A stretch of DNA of 64,000 bases. Source: Amaurobius ferox. Lineage: Eukaryota > Arthropoda > Arachnida > Araneae > Amaurobiidae. Shown here piece by piece: positions 12,030 through 23,359 of this stretch; the first letter of the stretch is position 1, and the number at the start of each line of letters is the position of its first letter. The translations under genes and the position numbers were made by a program. Below the pieces are notes generated by a model, which worked only from the letters and a program-made list of their open reading frames with translations, ran no database searches and had not been told where the DNA came from. The stretch covers positions 58,078,520 through 58,142,519 of the forward strand of contig OX578153.1 of NCBI GenBank assembly GCA_951213105.1, read 5' to 3'.

Positions 12030-12412
12030 GTATTGTAAACATTTTACATTGTGCAATTGCAGACATATTACAAATTTTGATATTTCGGCAATTTAGAATT
12101 TAGAATTTTAGAAATTATACAGTTTTGAATTTTAAACATTCTGCATTTTAGATTTGAGAACATTCTACATTCTTGAATTTTAGACATTACACAGTTTAGA
12201 ATTGTAAGTAATGTATTGTTTGTTTAGAATGTAAACATTTGAGAATTATATACATTCCGCAATTTAGAATTTCAAACATTCTAAAATAGAGATTTATAAG
12301 CATTATACAATTTAGAATTACAGACATTTTACAATTTTGAATTGCAGGCATTTTGGAATTTAGAATTATAAACATTCTATAATTTAGAATTGTAGACATT
12401 CTACGAAGCTGA
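12030..12412. repeat. Second block of the AT-rich palindromic minisatellite
   Basis: The same unit (ACAATTTAGAATTGTAGACA and variants) returns after an 800-bp gap, ending near ACATTCTACG at 12405. Confidence 0.85.
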
Positions 12413-12894
12413 TAAAAATACAATTAAACTGTTCTGCCAAATCTCCTAGTTTCCATACACATTAATATTGAAACAGTGTTTTACAAATAATATTTCGCAA
12501 ACAAAGATATGTTTTGAAACGATTACAATATATAAAACTAAAAAAACGTAACCGGTGTTGCCCGAGATTCAAAGCAGGTATTCTATAAATTCGCTCATTC
12601 ATTTTTTTTTCAAAAGGGTTCATATTGGATAAATGAATGTAAGCTGTAAATTACGGTTAACACCGGTTGCAAACTAAATTTCTATTAATAGGGCTTTTGC
12701 GGATTTTTAACTTGACATCTACCGATCTCTTTTTCGGTTTCTCAGTTTGACACTTTTTTATTCAAGTGTCAGCCCCTCTTCTTTAAAACAAGCCCAATAG
12801 GATGTCCATGGACAAAAAAAATTAGTTCCTGTTTACAGCTCGTAAGTTGATATATACTTGTAAGCTGACTGAAGTACAATTAAACGAGTCTGCC

Positions 12895-13335
12895 ACTTCT
12901 CTTAGTTCTAGTTTGTAGAGTTCCTTCCTGCCTCAAATAAGAATTGAACCCTTTGTCTTCAAACTGGCTGGCCGAAGCTTTACCGTTGAGTTACTCGGAC
13001 AAAATTGCAACCTTTTATATTCGAAATGGACTTTGCAACTTCCTAATGTCAGATTGGCATGCAACTGACAATCTGACTGATCATCCATGTGTTCCATATC
13101 CCAGAGCCCGCTGAATCCGTGCGCTAGTCGTACTAGGATCACTTCCAGACCTCCGGCATCTTTGAACTAATCAACAGGGTTGATTTGTTCGGGCGCCATT
13201 GTAAAGAATCTTGTTGCCCCAACCTGGAATCGAACCATGGAACTTCGAACTGGCCAGCCGACGCTCTACCCTTGAGATACTGGCACGAAATTACAAGCTC
13301 TTATATTTAAAGTGGACTATGCAAGTTTTGGAAGT
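12895..13335 (-). repeat. tRNA-like dimeric repeat (SINE-like)
   Basis: Two tRNA-like segments are read on the minus strand. One at about 12930-13000 has AACTCAACGGTAAAGC and GGGTTCAATTC. One at about 13210-13290 has TATCTCAAGGGTAGAGC and ATGGTTCGATTCC, matching tRNA A- and B-box patterns. The spacer holds AGTCAGATTGTCAGTTGC, also present in the related copy at 61915-62400. No acceptor stem is convincing, so these are not tRNA genes. Confidence 0.65.
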
Positions 13336-13339
13336 TTAA

Positions 13340-14225
13340 AATTGCATAGAAACTATTATTAATGCCTCTCAATTTAACATGCAAACATTTAGTTGACAGC
13401 ACAACAACAACATCGGACATTAATTTTCGATGCACCAACTTGAAAAACGTATTTCACCTTCATTTGAGTTCTCTAGAGAAATCGCAATTCTTGCAAGGAA
13501 TAAAATTTTCTTAAAAATAAATAGAGCTTCAATTTGCTGCTGCAAATTCTTTCTTTCACAGTAATGAAAAAAAATTGGAAATAGAATTGCCGCCATGTAA
13601 GCGTGGAGAGTAAAATAATGCATGCGTGAAAAATCTTCCAGATTTGTTTGTTCTTGTTGTTTTACACTGCAGAACGAAGTGTACGCTCCTAGAAAACGTT
13701 TAAGCAAGGGAGGGTTTTAGGACAAAAAATTTAACACGCGTAAAATACTTGCTTCTGGGGTTTTGTTCGGGCTCAAGCAGTACAAATAGGGAGAGAAATT
13801 TTTTTACAGAAAATGTCAATTCAGTTTGACTGGTATAGTTGATTTTTTGTTCACAGCCAAATATCGTCAAATCCTATGGATCCGTCAATTGAATTACAAA
13901 TAATTAATAAAATTTTTGAAAGTAAAATGGAATAAATATAGCGAAGACATTATTTGAACTCTCTAAATTAAAATATATTTTTTAAAATGCATTTATTTAT
14001 ATTTATAAACTATGAAAAAAGGCAAAATGCAAAATATTGCAAAATAATTGCATCTGCATAATATTTGATTGTAATATATTATGTAATGTAAATTGGACTT
14101 ACTGCAATCATTGATCATTGCTCATATTTATTAGTTAGGTAATATTATACACAAAACACTTAATTAATAAATTTAGGATTTTTTTATTTTGGCGTTAAAA
14201 CATAAAATAATTACAAAAAGTGCCA
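13340..14225. other. Unannotated AT-rich intron sequence
   Basis: No supportable gene or element end. Confidence 0.45.
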
Positions 14226-14229
14226 TCCC

Positions 14230-15195
14230 TCGTCAATGGAACACACTAAGAATGTATTCAAAAGAATGATATTAAAAGATTTGTTGCATAATAATACATA
14301 TGGAAAGTGAACATATTATATGATATTTACTACTTTTTTAATTTTATGTAATTTTTTTATAAATTTACTTGAAAAACGTGCATACGTCAAGCTGGCGTTC
14401 TAAATTTTGCGCCATTTATTTTATGGTGAAGCATTAAGTATAAAATTATTATTTTTAACAGTATTCAAAATCCCGATTTTTATTAATTTTTCAAAACTCA
14501 TTCCAAAATTGTCATGGTGAGGTCTTTTGAACATTCACTGATTTTAATAATCGCACCAAATTTCTTTTGAAACGATCCATTTGTTCGTGAGATATCGCGT
14601 TCACATACTCACGGACGCGCACACTAACATATGCATACACACTAACACACATACACTAACATACATAAGACACACACACTGACATACATTAATCCACAGA
14701 CACTAACATACATTAACACACACACTGACATACATTAACACAGACACACTAACATGCATACACACTAACACACATACACTAACATACATAAGGCACACAC
14801 ACTGACATACATTAATCCACAGACACTAACATACATTAACACACACACTGACATACATTAACATAGACACACTAACATGCATTAACACACACACACACAC
14901 ACTAACATGCATTAACACACACACACACACACACTAACATGCATTAACACACACACTAACATACATTAGCACACACACTAACATACATTAACACACACAC
15001 TAACATGTATTAACACACACACACATACTAACATACATTAACACACACACAAACATCACCTTAAAACCGTTCCATTCGAGTTTAGGGAAGCTTACAACAT
15101 GCTCTTCCATCGAAAATTCGAATTTGAATCTTCGACCCATCAGAATACTTTCCTTATACATTATACTATGCATATAGGGAAAGTAACTAAAGAAA
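14230..15195 (-). repeat. Dispersed family H copy with CA-rich core
   Basis: The order matches the other minus-strand family H copies: an AT-rich body, then TTGTTCGTGAGATATCG, a CA-rich tract, CATGCTCTTCCATCGAAAAT, and a terminal hairpin ACTTTCCTTATACATTAT...ATAGGGAAAGTAA ending near 15190. The left end is diverged. The family is noncoding. Confidence 0.65.
14630..15055. repeat. CA-rich array, about 20-bp ACTAACATACATTAACACAC units
   Basis: Units alternate ACTAACATACATTAACACAC, ACTGACATACATTAACACAG and pure CA runs. This copy of the family H microsatellite has grown into a minisatellite. Confidence 0.9.
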
Positions 15196-15359
15196 CTGAG
15201 CCATTTTACCTGCATTTAAAAAATGTTGCTTGCTATTCCTTTAAGTAAAATATTTTGGGTTTTTTTTTGTTGTGACAAATTTAAATGTTTCGTTATCCCC
15301 AAGACGTTACCTATACATTCCTATACACTGTGTCGGTCTGCCTGAAATAAAAAAAGTAT

Positions 15360-15720
15360 TTCAAGCCACAACCAAAGCAGTCAACTAAATTTTATGAATT
15401 TCTCACTTTTGCATTTCATTAGAAGCTTCCGGTAATTCTCCAGGGAAAAGAAAAAGAAAAAATAAATAAATTTTTAAATATCACCAAGAATATTATGGAG
15501 AAGCGCGTTGATTTTTATTTTAAAAGCCTCTGCCTCTAATGACATTGCCAATTTCTTTTGGTGGATATGAATTTTTTTTTTTGCTCTTGCTTTGCTGAAA
15601 TATTTTTAAGGGATATTATTTAGATATTGAGGATTTAAAGAGAGCGGTAAAAGATTTTCAGACTTTTTTCTGGAGGCAAAATGACATTCCCCACCCCCCT
15701 TCGAAATGCCGAAAGCAAGT
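15360..15720 (-). repeat. Dispersed noncoding repeat, family T
   Basis: The inverted copy shows AATTTCTCACTTTTGCATTT, then CTCTAATGACATTGCCAATT and a TATTTAGATATTGAGGA tail as in the copy at 18540. Confidence 0.6.
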
Positions 15721-15892
15721 AAAATTTATTTTTTCTACAAATTCAAAACTTAATATTTCATTTTTCATTTCAAGAGAAATTTTTGATTAACTGTCTGCAA
15801 TTCTAAACCTACCTTGTTACCAATTGGTACCAGTTTTGCCAAATGACCCTCTACAGCGTTGTTATTGGTAATGTTGTCTTAAAGGCAAAAAA

Positions 15893-16665
15893 AGAAAATC
15901 TGATGTGGGCAGCACATGACTTTCCCTGCAGACTTATGTGTACATTCTCTTTATTTTAACTAAATTTAATTCACTATTAATTCAATTTTCGTTCTCATTT
16001 GGTAACTGGACTCATTTTCAAAGGTGGCGTAGAGAAAAAACGAAAAAAACGAAAATATCTCGAGAATGGCTAGTCCTAGTGTAATGGAGTTGCTCTTATT
16101 CTTTTCTTCGTTTACAATTACGTATAAAACAAGCATTTAATGGATATATTTCAACGTAGTTTTTTATTTTAGATTTTGTCGATTTTTACGGACCATTTTG
16201 CAAAAAAAGGCAGGTTATTTTTTTTCGAATTGTAGCAAAATCTAATCAGCACCAGGGTGACCTACAAGCGACTTATCTACCAAATTTTGGGAAATTCGGT
16301 CCATTAGATTTTCAGCTAGAGTGGATACAAGCTTTTGCGGGCCATTTCGCAAAAAAAGGCGGGTTTTTTTTATTCCGAATCGTACCCAACACTAATCAGC
16401 ACCAGATTCGCCCACAAGTGACTTACCTACCAAATTTTATGAAATTCGGTCAAATAGTTTTTTAGTTAAGAGTGGATACAAAATCTGCACAGATAGACAC
16501 ACAGACAGACACACAGACACACACACAGACGTCACACTAAAAATAGTGTTTTCGTGTTCTAGAGGCGTCGAAACGTGTAGATCCGTCGGAAACTCGAGTT
16601 GCGATTTTCGGCATGATTCCAATACTTTATCTCTATACATTACCATGTATTGCAGGGAAAGTAAT
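15893..16665 (-). repeat. Dispersed family H copy, both ends visible
   Basis: It starts with ATCTGATGTGGGCAGCACAT plus GACTTTCC and ends with a hairpin-like ACTTTATCTCTATACATTAC...GCAGGGAAAGTAA near 16660. A short ACACAGAC tract lies at 16497-16530. Inside, a unit of about 135 bp beginning near CATTT(T/C)GCAAAAAAAGGC is duplicated in tandem (about 16190-16325 and 16330-16470), both copies carrying CTAATCAGCACCAG and CTACCAAATTTT. Confidence 0.65.
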
Positions 16666-16815
16666 AAAAATTGAGCAAGATGTGGCGATAATGCCAAGAG
16701 GTATGCTTTCCATTGAAGATAATGTGAAGGAAGCTGTGCAGTATTTACATTACATGTGTAGTGTATGGCAGCTCTAGTGATTTCCGACCTGCGACCTATC
16801 AATGCAACTATCTAT

Positions 16816-17275
16816 GCGAAATATTTCTCGAATTAGACATTAAGACCCGAAGATATATTTTGGTCTAACTCCTTGAATTTGGGTGTGTAACATTTTAGGG
16901 CGAGGATGCGAAATATTTCTCGAATTAGACATTAAGACCAGAAAATATATTTTGGTCTAACTCCTTGAATTTGGGTGTGTAACATTTTAGGGCGAAGATG
17001 CGAAATATTTCTCGAATTAGACATTAAGACCAGAAGATATATTTTGGTCTAACTTCTTGAATTTGGGTGTGTAACATTTTAGGGCGAGTATGCGAAACAT
17101 TTCTCGAATTAGACATTAAGACCAGAAGATATATTTTGGTCTAACTCCTTGAATTTGGGTGTGTAACATTTTAGGGCGAGGATGCGAAATATTTCTCGAA
17201 TTAGACATTAAGACCAGAAGATATATTTTGGTCTAACTCCTTGAATTTGGATGTGCAACCTTTTAGGGCGAGGAT
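16816..17275. repeat. 92-bp tandem repeat, five copies
   Basis: GCGAAATATTTCTCGAATTA recurs at 16816, 16908 and 17000 and continues with the same 92-bp period to 17275; copies differ at a few bases. Each unit contains AGACCAGAAGATATATTTTG followed by GTCT, an imperfect dyad (AGACC...GGTCT). A diverged extra unit lies near 17430-17515. Confidence 0.92.
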
Positions 17276-17519
17276 TCTATCTCATTCCTATTCCCAATTG
17301 TCGCTACATGTAGTGGTATCCAGACAGAAAAACCTTTGCGTCTGTTTTTTAAGGCTTTTGACTAGTAGAGGAATTGTGTAACGCGGCAGCTCTCACTCTA
17401 TTTCCATCGTAAGTCGACCAGTGTAACTTTATATGCGATAGTCATCTCAAATTAGACAGTTAGACTAGTAGATATATTTCGGTCTATCTGTTTATTTTAG
17501 TGTTTATGACCTATAAGCC

Positions 17520-18070
17520 GTGTGTTCTGTTCTACAACCACCACCAGTTACACATGCAAGAAACACCAAAAGCTAACAATCATTAATATCTTCTGAATGG
17601 AGATCCAAATATACACTATGCGACTTATATTCCATGATTCATTGGTGAACGTTATAAACAAGATCAGCATCTACAAAGAAATTTATCAATTACTACTTTA
17701 TTTGCAATATAATATAAGAATTAAAAATATGGCAATGGGTTTCAACAGTTTCTGTCAAATTTACACATTGTAAGGCATCCTGGAACACAAATCCAATATT
17801 TCCAGTCTGACGTAAATTAAATTAGGAACTCTATTACAATAATTGCTCTTACTATTACTATATATACTAATAATAATCATTTAAAAAGGATGTACAAACA
17901 GCCAGCGTAAAAATACTTAACTTCAAACAATAATAATATTAAGATCATATATTCCCATTCCCTATCATTGTAGTGTTTTTAGAGTTTTTGTCGGATTTGC
18001 AACTTTTGATCCATCGCTAACTAAAAATCAATAATTTTCATTTCGACACTATTTAAATATGTAACGAAGC
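17520..18070. other. Unannotated intron sequence
   Basis: Nothing recognisable beyond AT-rich sequence. Confidence 0.45.
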
Positions 18071-18072
18071 TA

Positions 18073-18150
18073 ATTTTACTACTACTACTACTACTAATAA
18101 TAATAATAACAATAATAATAATAATGATAATAATAATAATATTAATATGC
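18073..18150. repeat. Compound (TAC)n/(AAT)n microsatellite
   Basis: A run of ACT repeats passes into ATA/AAT repeats with scattered single-base changes. Confidence 0.88.
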
Positions 18151-18339
18151 GATGTAAAATCAGCCATGTAAAATAAACTTCATTTAAAATTAATATTTTA
18201 TAACAAATTTTAGAATATTTTTTAAAAGGTTCTTTTTCAATTTTTGAAAAATCTAAAGCCTTCCTTTAATTTGACTATCCTGAAAATCAGTAGGTCTTTG
18301 AAATTTATCTAGTGCAATAATTTCTTTCCAAATTGCATT

Positions 18340-18505
18340 CGATAATTTGTTCAAGAGATATTTTATCCACAGACTTACAGATATATCATGAAAATGCTTA
18401 ATTCGAAAACGTGTAAATCCATCAAAATGCGAAGGTCGGAATTTTGCCATCATTCCAACACTTTCCTTTTACGTATATTATATAATGCAGGGAAAGTAAA
18501 AAACT
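18340..18505 (-). repeat. Family H terminal fragment
   Basis: Only the hairpin end survives: CGAAGGTCGGAATTTTGCCA before ACTTTCCTTTTACGTATATT...TAATGCAGGGAAAGTAA. Confidence 0.55.
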
Positions 18506-18539
18506 ATTTAAAGATTTAAAGTGTCTAAAATACTCACAA

Positions 18540-19080
18540 AGCAACGTAATAGTTTTAAGATATATTTATTTTTATCTTCAAACTACGTCCGTTTCACTGC
18601 AGTACTTTACATTTCCTTGCGACCAGTTTAAAACACTCCGTTTCCTACACATTTTTCCTATACGCATATCTAAATCTGCTTAGGTGTTATGACGGCAATA
18701 GATATAAAATGCTCCACGCAGGACATTCAACATCATTTTACAAATTTCTCACTTTTGCGTTTCATTAAAAACTTCCGTAGATTCTTGAAGAAAAAAAAAA
18801 TATAAACATCAAAATTTTGCTAAAAAACCGTTATGCTGGGGAAGTCCTATATTTTTATTTAACTTTTCTGCCTGTAACGGCATTGACATTTTTTCTTAGG
18901 AACTTCATTTTTATTATTTTCCTTTTGAGGTGATGTTCTGGGGAAATATTTTTGAGCGACATTATTTAGATATCGAGGACATAAGGAATCGACAAAAGGA
19001 ATTTTAAACTTTCTCAGGGGTAAGGGAATGACATTTTCGCAAATTGCCGAAACTAAGTAAATTACTTGCACAAACTTTCG
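18540..19080 (-). repeat. Dispersed noncoding repeat, family T (longest copy)
   Basis: This inverted copy shows the family most fully: ATAGATATAAAATGCTCC, GGACATTCAACATCATTTTA, TTTCTCACTTTTGCGTTTCA, GTAACGGCATTGACATTTTT and GATATCGAGGACATAAGGAA. No terminal inverted repeats or coding frame were found. Confidence 0.6.
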
Positions 19081-19084
19081 GGAC

Positions 19085-19330
19085 AGAAGATTCGTTTATT
19101 TTTATTTTGCCACCTGCTTGCTAACGCTCTCCAACCCCAATAATTCGCTTCGCAAGTTGGAAGACTTTGCCTCCTACTCGGTGGTGCTCGCTTCTTTTGT
19201 TCCGCATGCTATACAGATGTAATACTCCCGGTATAGGCTATTTCTTGTCGTTGATACTCACCAACTGCCGGATATCGCTTCGCGAGCTCTTTCAATCCGG
19301 CCGGTGTACACGACAGCCTTTGTGTATTAA
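19085..19330. repeat. GC-richer dispersed repeat, family R
   Basis: It shares CGCTTCGCAAGTTGG, CTTCGCGAGCTCTTTCAA and CCGGCC...ACACGA with the block at 49760-50095. Its base composition is clearly richer in G and C than its surroundings, which suggests a recent insertion. Confidence 0.55.
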
Positions 19331-20029
19331 ATTATTATTATTATAGTAAATACGGCTATTGTTAAAATGGGCTTTTATTATTGTGCAAATTATAGTGCAC
19401 ACCGTGCACCATAGCATATACTAGTGCATCCTTGAAAAACCACAGAAAATTTTTTATTCACTGACCGTTAATAAATGTAAAATATCTTTAAGTTTGACTT
19501 TTTATGTCAAAGATACCTTCAAAAAGAATATTTTTATTATAAATTTTACATAGTACTGCTTACCTTAGTTAATAGACTCAAAATTAGCTAAAAATCGGTT
19601 TTGATATTCTCTTCCTCACGTGACCGGGGACTAATAGCTGAAGCGTTAAGTATTGGCTAGGCTTAACTGATGTTTGTCCACGGAGAACCCCCGGTAAACA
19701 TATGGAACTTTTACTCTGGTTTAAAATTAATAAAATATTTTAAGTACATGAGATGACGGGAAAAGTAAAAGTCTATCCAAAATCACTCCGCGATCGACCG
19801 GCAGATCGGAATCGACTGGTTACGCACCTTTGAACTAGGTGTTGTCCTGTTCTGCACCAGGCATTTTCCATTGGTGATAAATCTGGGGATTTAGCAGCAA
19901 TGGTAGAATGTTGTACGTCGTAGACATTTACGTAAGATCTTTCCGTATGTGGACGAGCGTTATCATGTTCTTTAAGGCCTTCTTCACACTAGCTAAGAAT
20001 GGGGGTTGATGCAGGTTCTAAAATTTCAG

Positions 20030-21545
20030 CGTCAACACATTGCTTTCAATAATGTTCACATTGCCTTCATTATGCTCACATTGCCTTCAATAATGCTCAC
20101 ATTGCCTTCAATAATGCTCATATTGCCTTCAATAATGCTCACATTGCCTTCAATAATGCTCACATTGCCATCAATAATGCTCATATTGCCTTCAATAATG
20201 CTCACATTGCCTTCAATAATGCTCATGTTGCCTTCAATGATGCTCACATTGCCTTCAATAATGCTCACATTGCCTTCAAGAAATCTGTTACATTCTAAGA
20301 TTTCAACGTCGACATATTGCCTTCAATAATGCGCACATTACATTCAATAATGGTCACATTGACTTCAATAATGTTCATATTGCCTTCAAGGAGTCTGTTA
20401 CATTCTAAGACTTTATCATCGAAACAGTGCCTTAAATAAGTCATTGCTTTCAATTATGCTCACATTGCCTTCAATAATGCTCACATTGCCTTTAATATTG
20501 ATCACATTGCCTTCAATAATGCTCACATTGCCTTCAACAATGTTCGCATTGCCTTCAAGAAGTGTGTTACATTCTAAGATTTAAGTGTCGGCACATTGCC
20601 TTCAATAAGTCATTGCCTTCAATAATGCTCACATTGCCTTCAAGAAATCTGTTACATTCTAAGATTTCAACGGCGACATATTGCCTTCAATAATGCGCAC
20701 ATTACATTCAATAATGGTCACATTGACTTCAATAATGCTCACATTGCCTTTAATATTGATCACATTGCCTTCAATAATGCTCACATTGCCTTCAACAATG
20801 TTCACATTGCCTTCAAGAAGTGTGTTACATTCTAAGATTTAAGTGTCGGCACATTGCCTTCAATAAGTCATTGCCTTCAATAATGCTCACATTGTCTTCA
20901 ATAATGCTCACATTGCCTTCATAATGCTCACATTGCCTTTAATATTACTCCCATTGCCTTCCAGATGTCTGTTACAGCGAAACAGTGCCTTCAATAAATC
21001 ATTGTTTTCAATTATGCTCACATTGCCTTTAATATTGATCACATTGCCTTCGATAATGCTCACATTGCCTTCAATAATGTTCATATTGCCTTCAAGAAGT
21101 GTGTTACATTCTAAGATTTAAGTGTCGGCACATTGCCTTCAATAAGTCATTGCCTTCAATAATTCTCACGTTGCCTTCAATAATGCTCACATTGCCTTCA
21201 TAATGCTCACATTGCCTTTAATATTGGTCACATTGCCTTCAAGATGTCTGTTACCGCAAAACAGTGCCTTCAATAAGTCATTGCTTTCAATTATGCTCAC
21301 ATTGCCTTCATTAATGCTCACATTGCCTTTAATATTGATCACATTGCCTTCAATAATGTGCTCACATTGCCTTCAATAATGTTCGCATTGCCTTCAAGAA
21401 GTGTGTTGCATTCTAAGATTTAAGTGTCGGCACATTGCCTGCAATAAGTCATTGCCTTCAATAATGCTCCCATTGCCTTCATAATGCTCACATTGCCCTC
21501 CTTAATATTGCTCACATTGCCTTCAAGATGTCTGTTGCAGTGCTT
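20030..21545. repeat. 21-bp minisatellite (AATAATGCTCACATTGCCTTC)n in higher-order blocks
   Basis: The unit AATAATGCTCACATTGCCTT plus C is repeated dozens of times. Blocks end with AAGAAGTGTGTTACATTCTA or AAGAAATCTGTTACATTCTA and restart with TCAATAAGTCATTGC, giving a larger repeat of several hundred bases. Because 21 is a multiple of three, long open frames arise on both strands (IMLTLPS on +, MSIIEGN on -). They are most simply by-products. Confidence 0.93.
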
Positions 21546-21559
21546 TCAATACATTCAAT

Positions 21560-22840
21560 ACATATTGCCGATAATCCACGATGGCCACTGTTCCCAGTAT
21601 TGAGTATTATACGAGAGGCATATAAATGCAAAATTTACAAGCAAATTCAAAAAACGGTTCACTGACAGCATTAAAAATGTATTAGCTATGATATAAAAAA
21701 GGACATAACATGTCTATTACTCCATTTTTCTTTTACCAAAACTCTTACTCGCCAGCATATTTTCCCACCGCTTTCAAAACAACAAAAGATTATGAAAAGC
21801 TCGGTTCGCGCGCATTAAAATTTCATGATGTTATTTCCTTCAAGATGGGACGGAGCGAAATTCCTATTACGGATCAAGGGAAAACAGATACGATGCGGAA
21901 ATAAAAAAAAATAAAAAGTTTATTGTGTTTCATAGTAGAAAACATAGGACGCGAAAAGGCTTGAAAAGAAACAGAAATAATTCTCATTCAAAACCTTGTT
22001 TTCATTCGATTAATATGACGGTCATGTCTCTGGAGCTGAAGAAGGCCGGTAATTGAATTTTGCATCTGTGTTGTTTTTGGTGCGACTTTAATATAGTTAA
22101 TAATATACGAAGTTATTAATATGTTAAAAAAAAGTGGTTGATCTTGTTTGCTCCCCGCGGATTCTCTGTGATGCCCTTTTGATGTAAGGATGACATTGTT
22201 GGGTTGCATGTTTTGTTTGTGCTGACTTTTGCATTTGATTTAAAAGCGCGATGTTCGTTGGAGTAAATGTTCTTCTAGAGAATTTTACAAAGACTGCTTT
22301 GTATTCTTTGTCATTTTGTAGTGTAAGGTTACAAATTTTTTAACATACTTTTTAAAATAAAAATGTATTTCCGACATGGCGTTAGAAAAAACTGTGTAGG
22401 AAATGTCAGATTTGAAAAAGGTGGTACTCCTCAAAGTCAATTTCTACAAATTTTGAATAATTTGTATAAAGCTTAACCAAATATATTCATAGCATTTCCG
22501 AATAATATATGCAAACTTCTAGTAAGAATGCGAAATCACCATCTTAACAGTGCCGAGGTTGATCTTGGAGCCAAAGCGTGATAGGCCAGCATCATACCGT
22601 GGAGCTAAAGACGTCTCCAGTTTAAGGTATTTAATGCAGTCGTATGAACGTCAGATACAGTTCTTACCCTGTAGTTTTAATAGATCAATTCTTTTAAATA
22701 AATATATTAAAATAAAATTTACGTAAAATTCTAAAACTTCTATGCACTTGTACAATATACATACAATAATATTTTTACCACATATTTATGATATCATATT
22801 AAATAAATGTTACATTTAGTAACTGTATGATTACTTTAAA
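21560..22840. other. Unannotated intron sequence
   Basis: No supportable gene. Short open frames here lack recognisable domains or splice context. Confidence 0.45.
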
Positions 22841-22845
22841 ATATA

Positions 22846-22846
<1 letters not shown>

Positions 22847-22895
<49 letters not shown>

Positions 22896-22896
22896 A
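22847..22896. repeat. (AT)n microsatellite
   Basis: About 50 bases of alternating A and T with one G interruption. Confidence 0.92.
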
Positions 22897-22999
22897 CTTT
22901 ATTCAACATTTTGGATTAAGTATGAAAGAAAAAAAAAGATTAAATATGGTTTATATCTAAGATATATACTAACATTTATTATACGGACCGTTTTAAAGA

Positions 23000-23190
23000 T
23001 CTGTGACGGGGCTGCATTGCTCAACTCACTGCTACGAAAGACATTCCCGATTATTCCCTCGGTGCCGAAGAATTCTTTTAGTTCAACGGTACAGCGGAGG
23101 ATCAGCATACTAAAGGTTCCGAGTTCGAACCTATCCCCCACCATCGGGGGATCTGTGGCCCCCCACATATCTGTAGCAAGTTTCATGACA
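23000..23190 (+). repeat. tRNA-like SINE fragment
   Basis: TTAGTTCAACGGTACAGCGG and CCGAGTTCGAACC have the spacing of tRNA A and B boxes (about 23076-23128). The sequence continues into a nonrandom GATCTGTGGCCCCCCACAT. The stems do not close as a tRNA, so I read it as a SINE head or tRNA relic. Confidence 0.5.
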
Positions 23191-23359
23191 ATTCATTGAG
23201 AAATAGAAATTTTCGTTCGAATAATAATAGAAAAATTCCTTATTTAAATATATTCTTTGATTATTTAAAATTTTTATATTTATTAGTTTAAGAAATATAG
23301 CCTGTCTGCTCCTTCTTGTAATCTTGGAACAACATTTCTGAAGTACAGAGAAATCAGCC

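Noticed and set aside
20056..20329. Overlapping open frames of 70 and 107 codons on both strands
   Set aside because: They are by-products of a 21-bp tandem repeat whose length is a multiple of three; there is no non-repetitive coding part.
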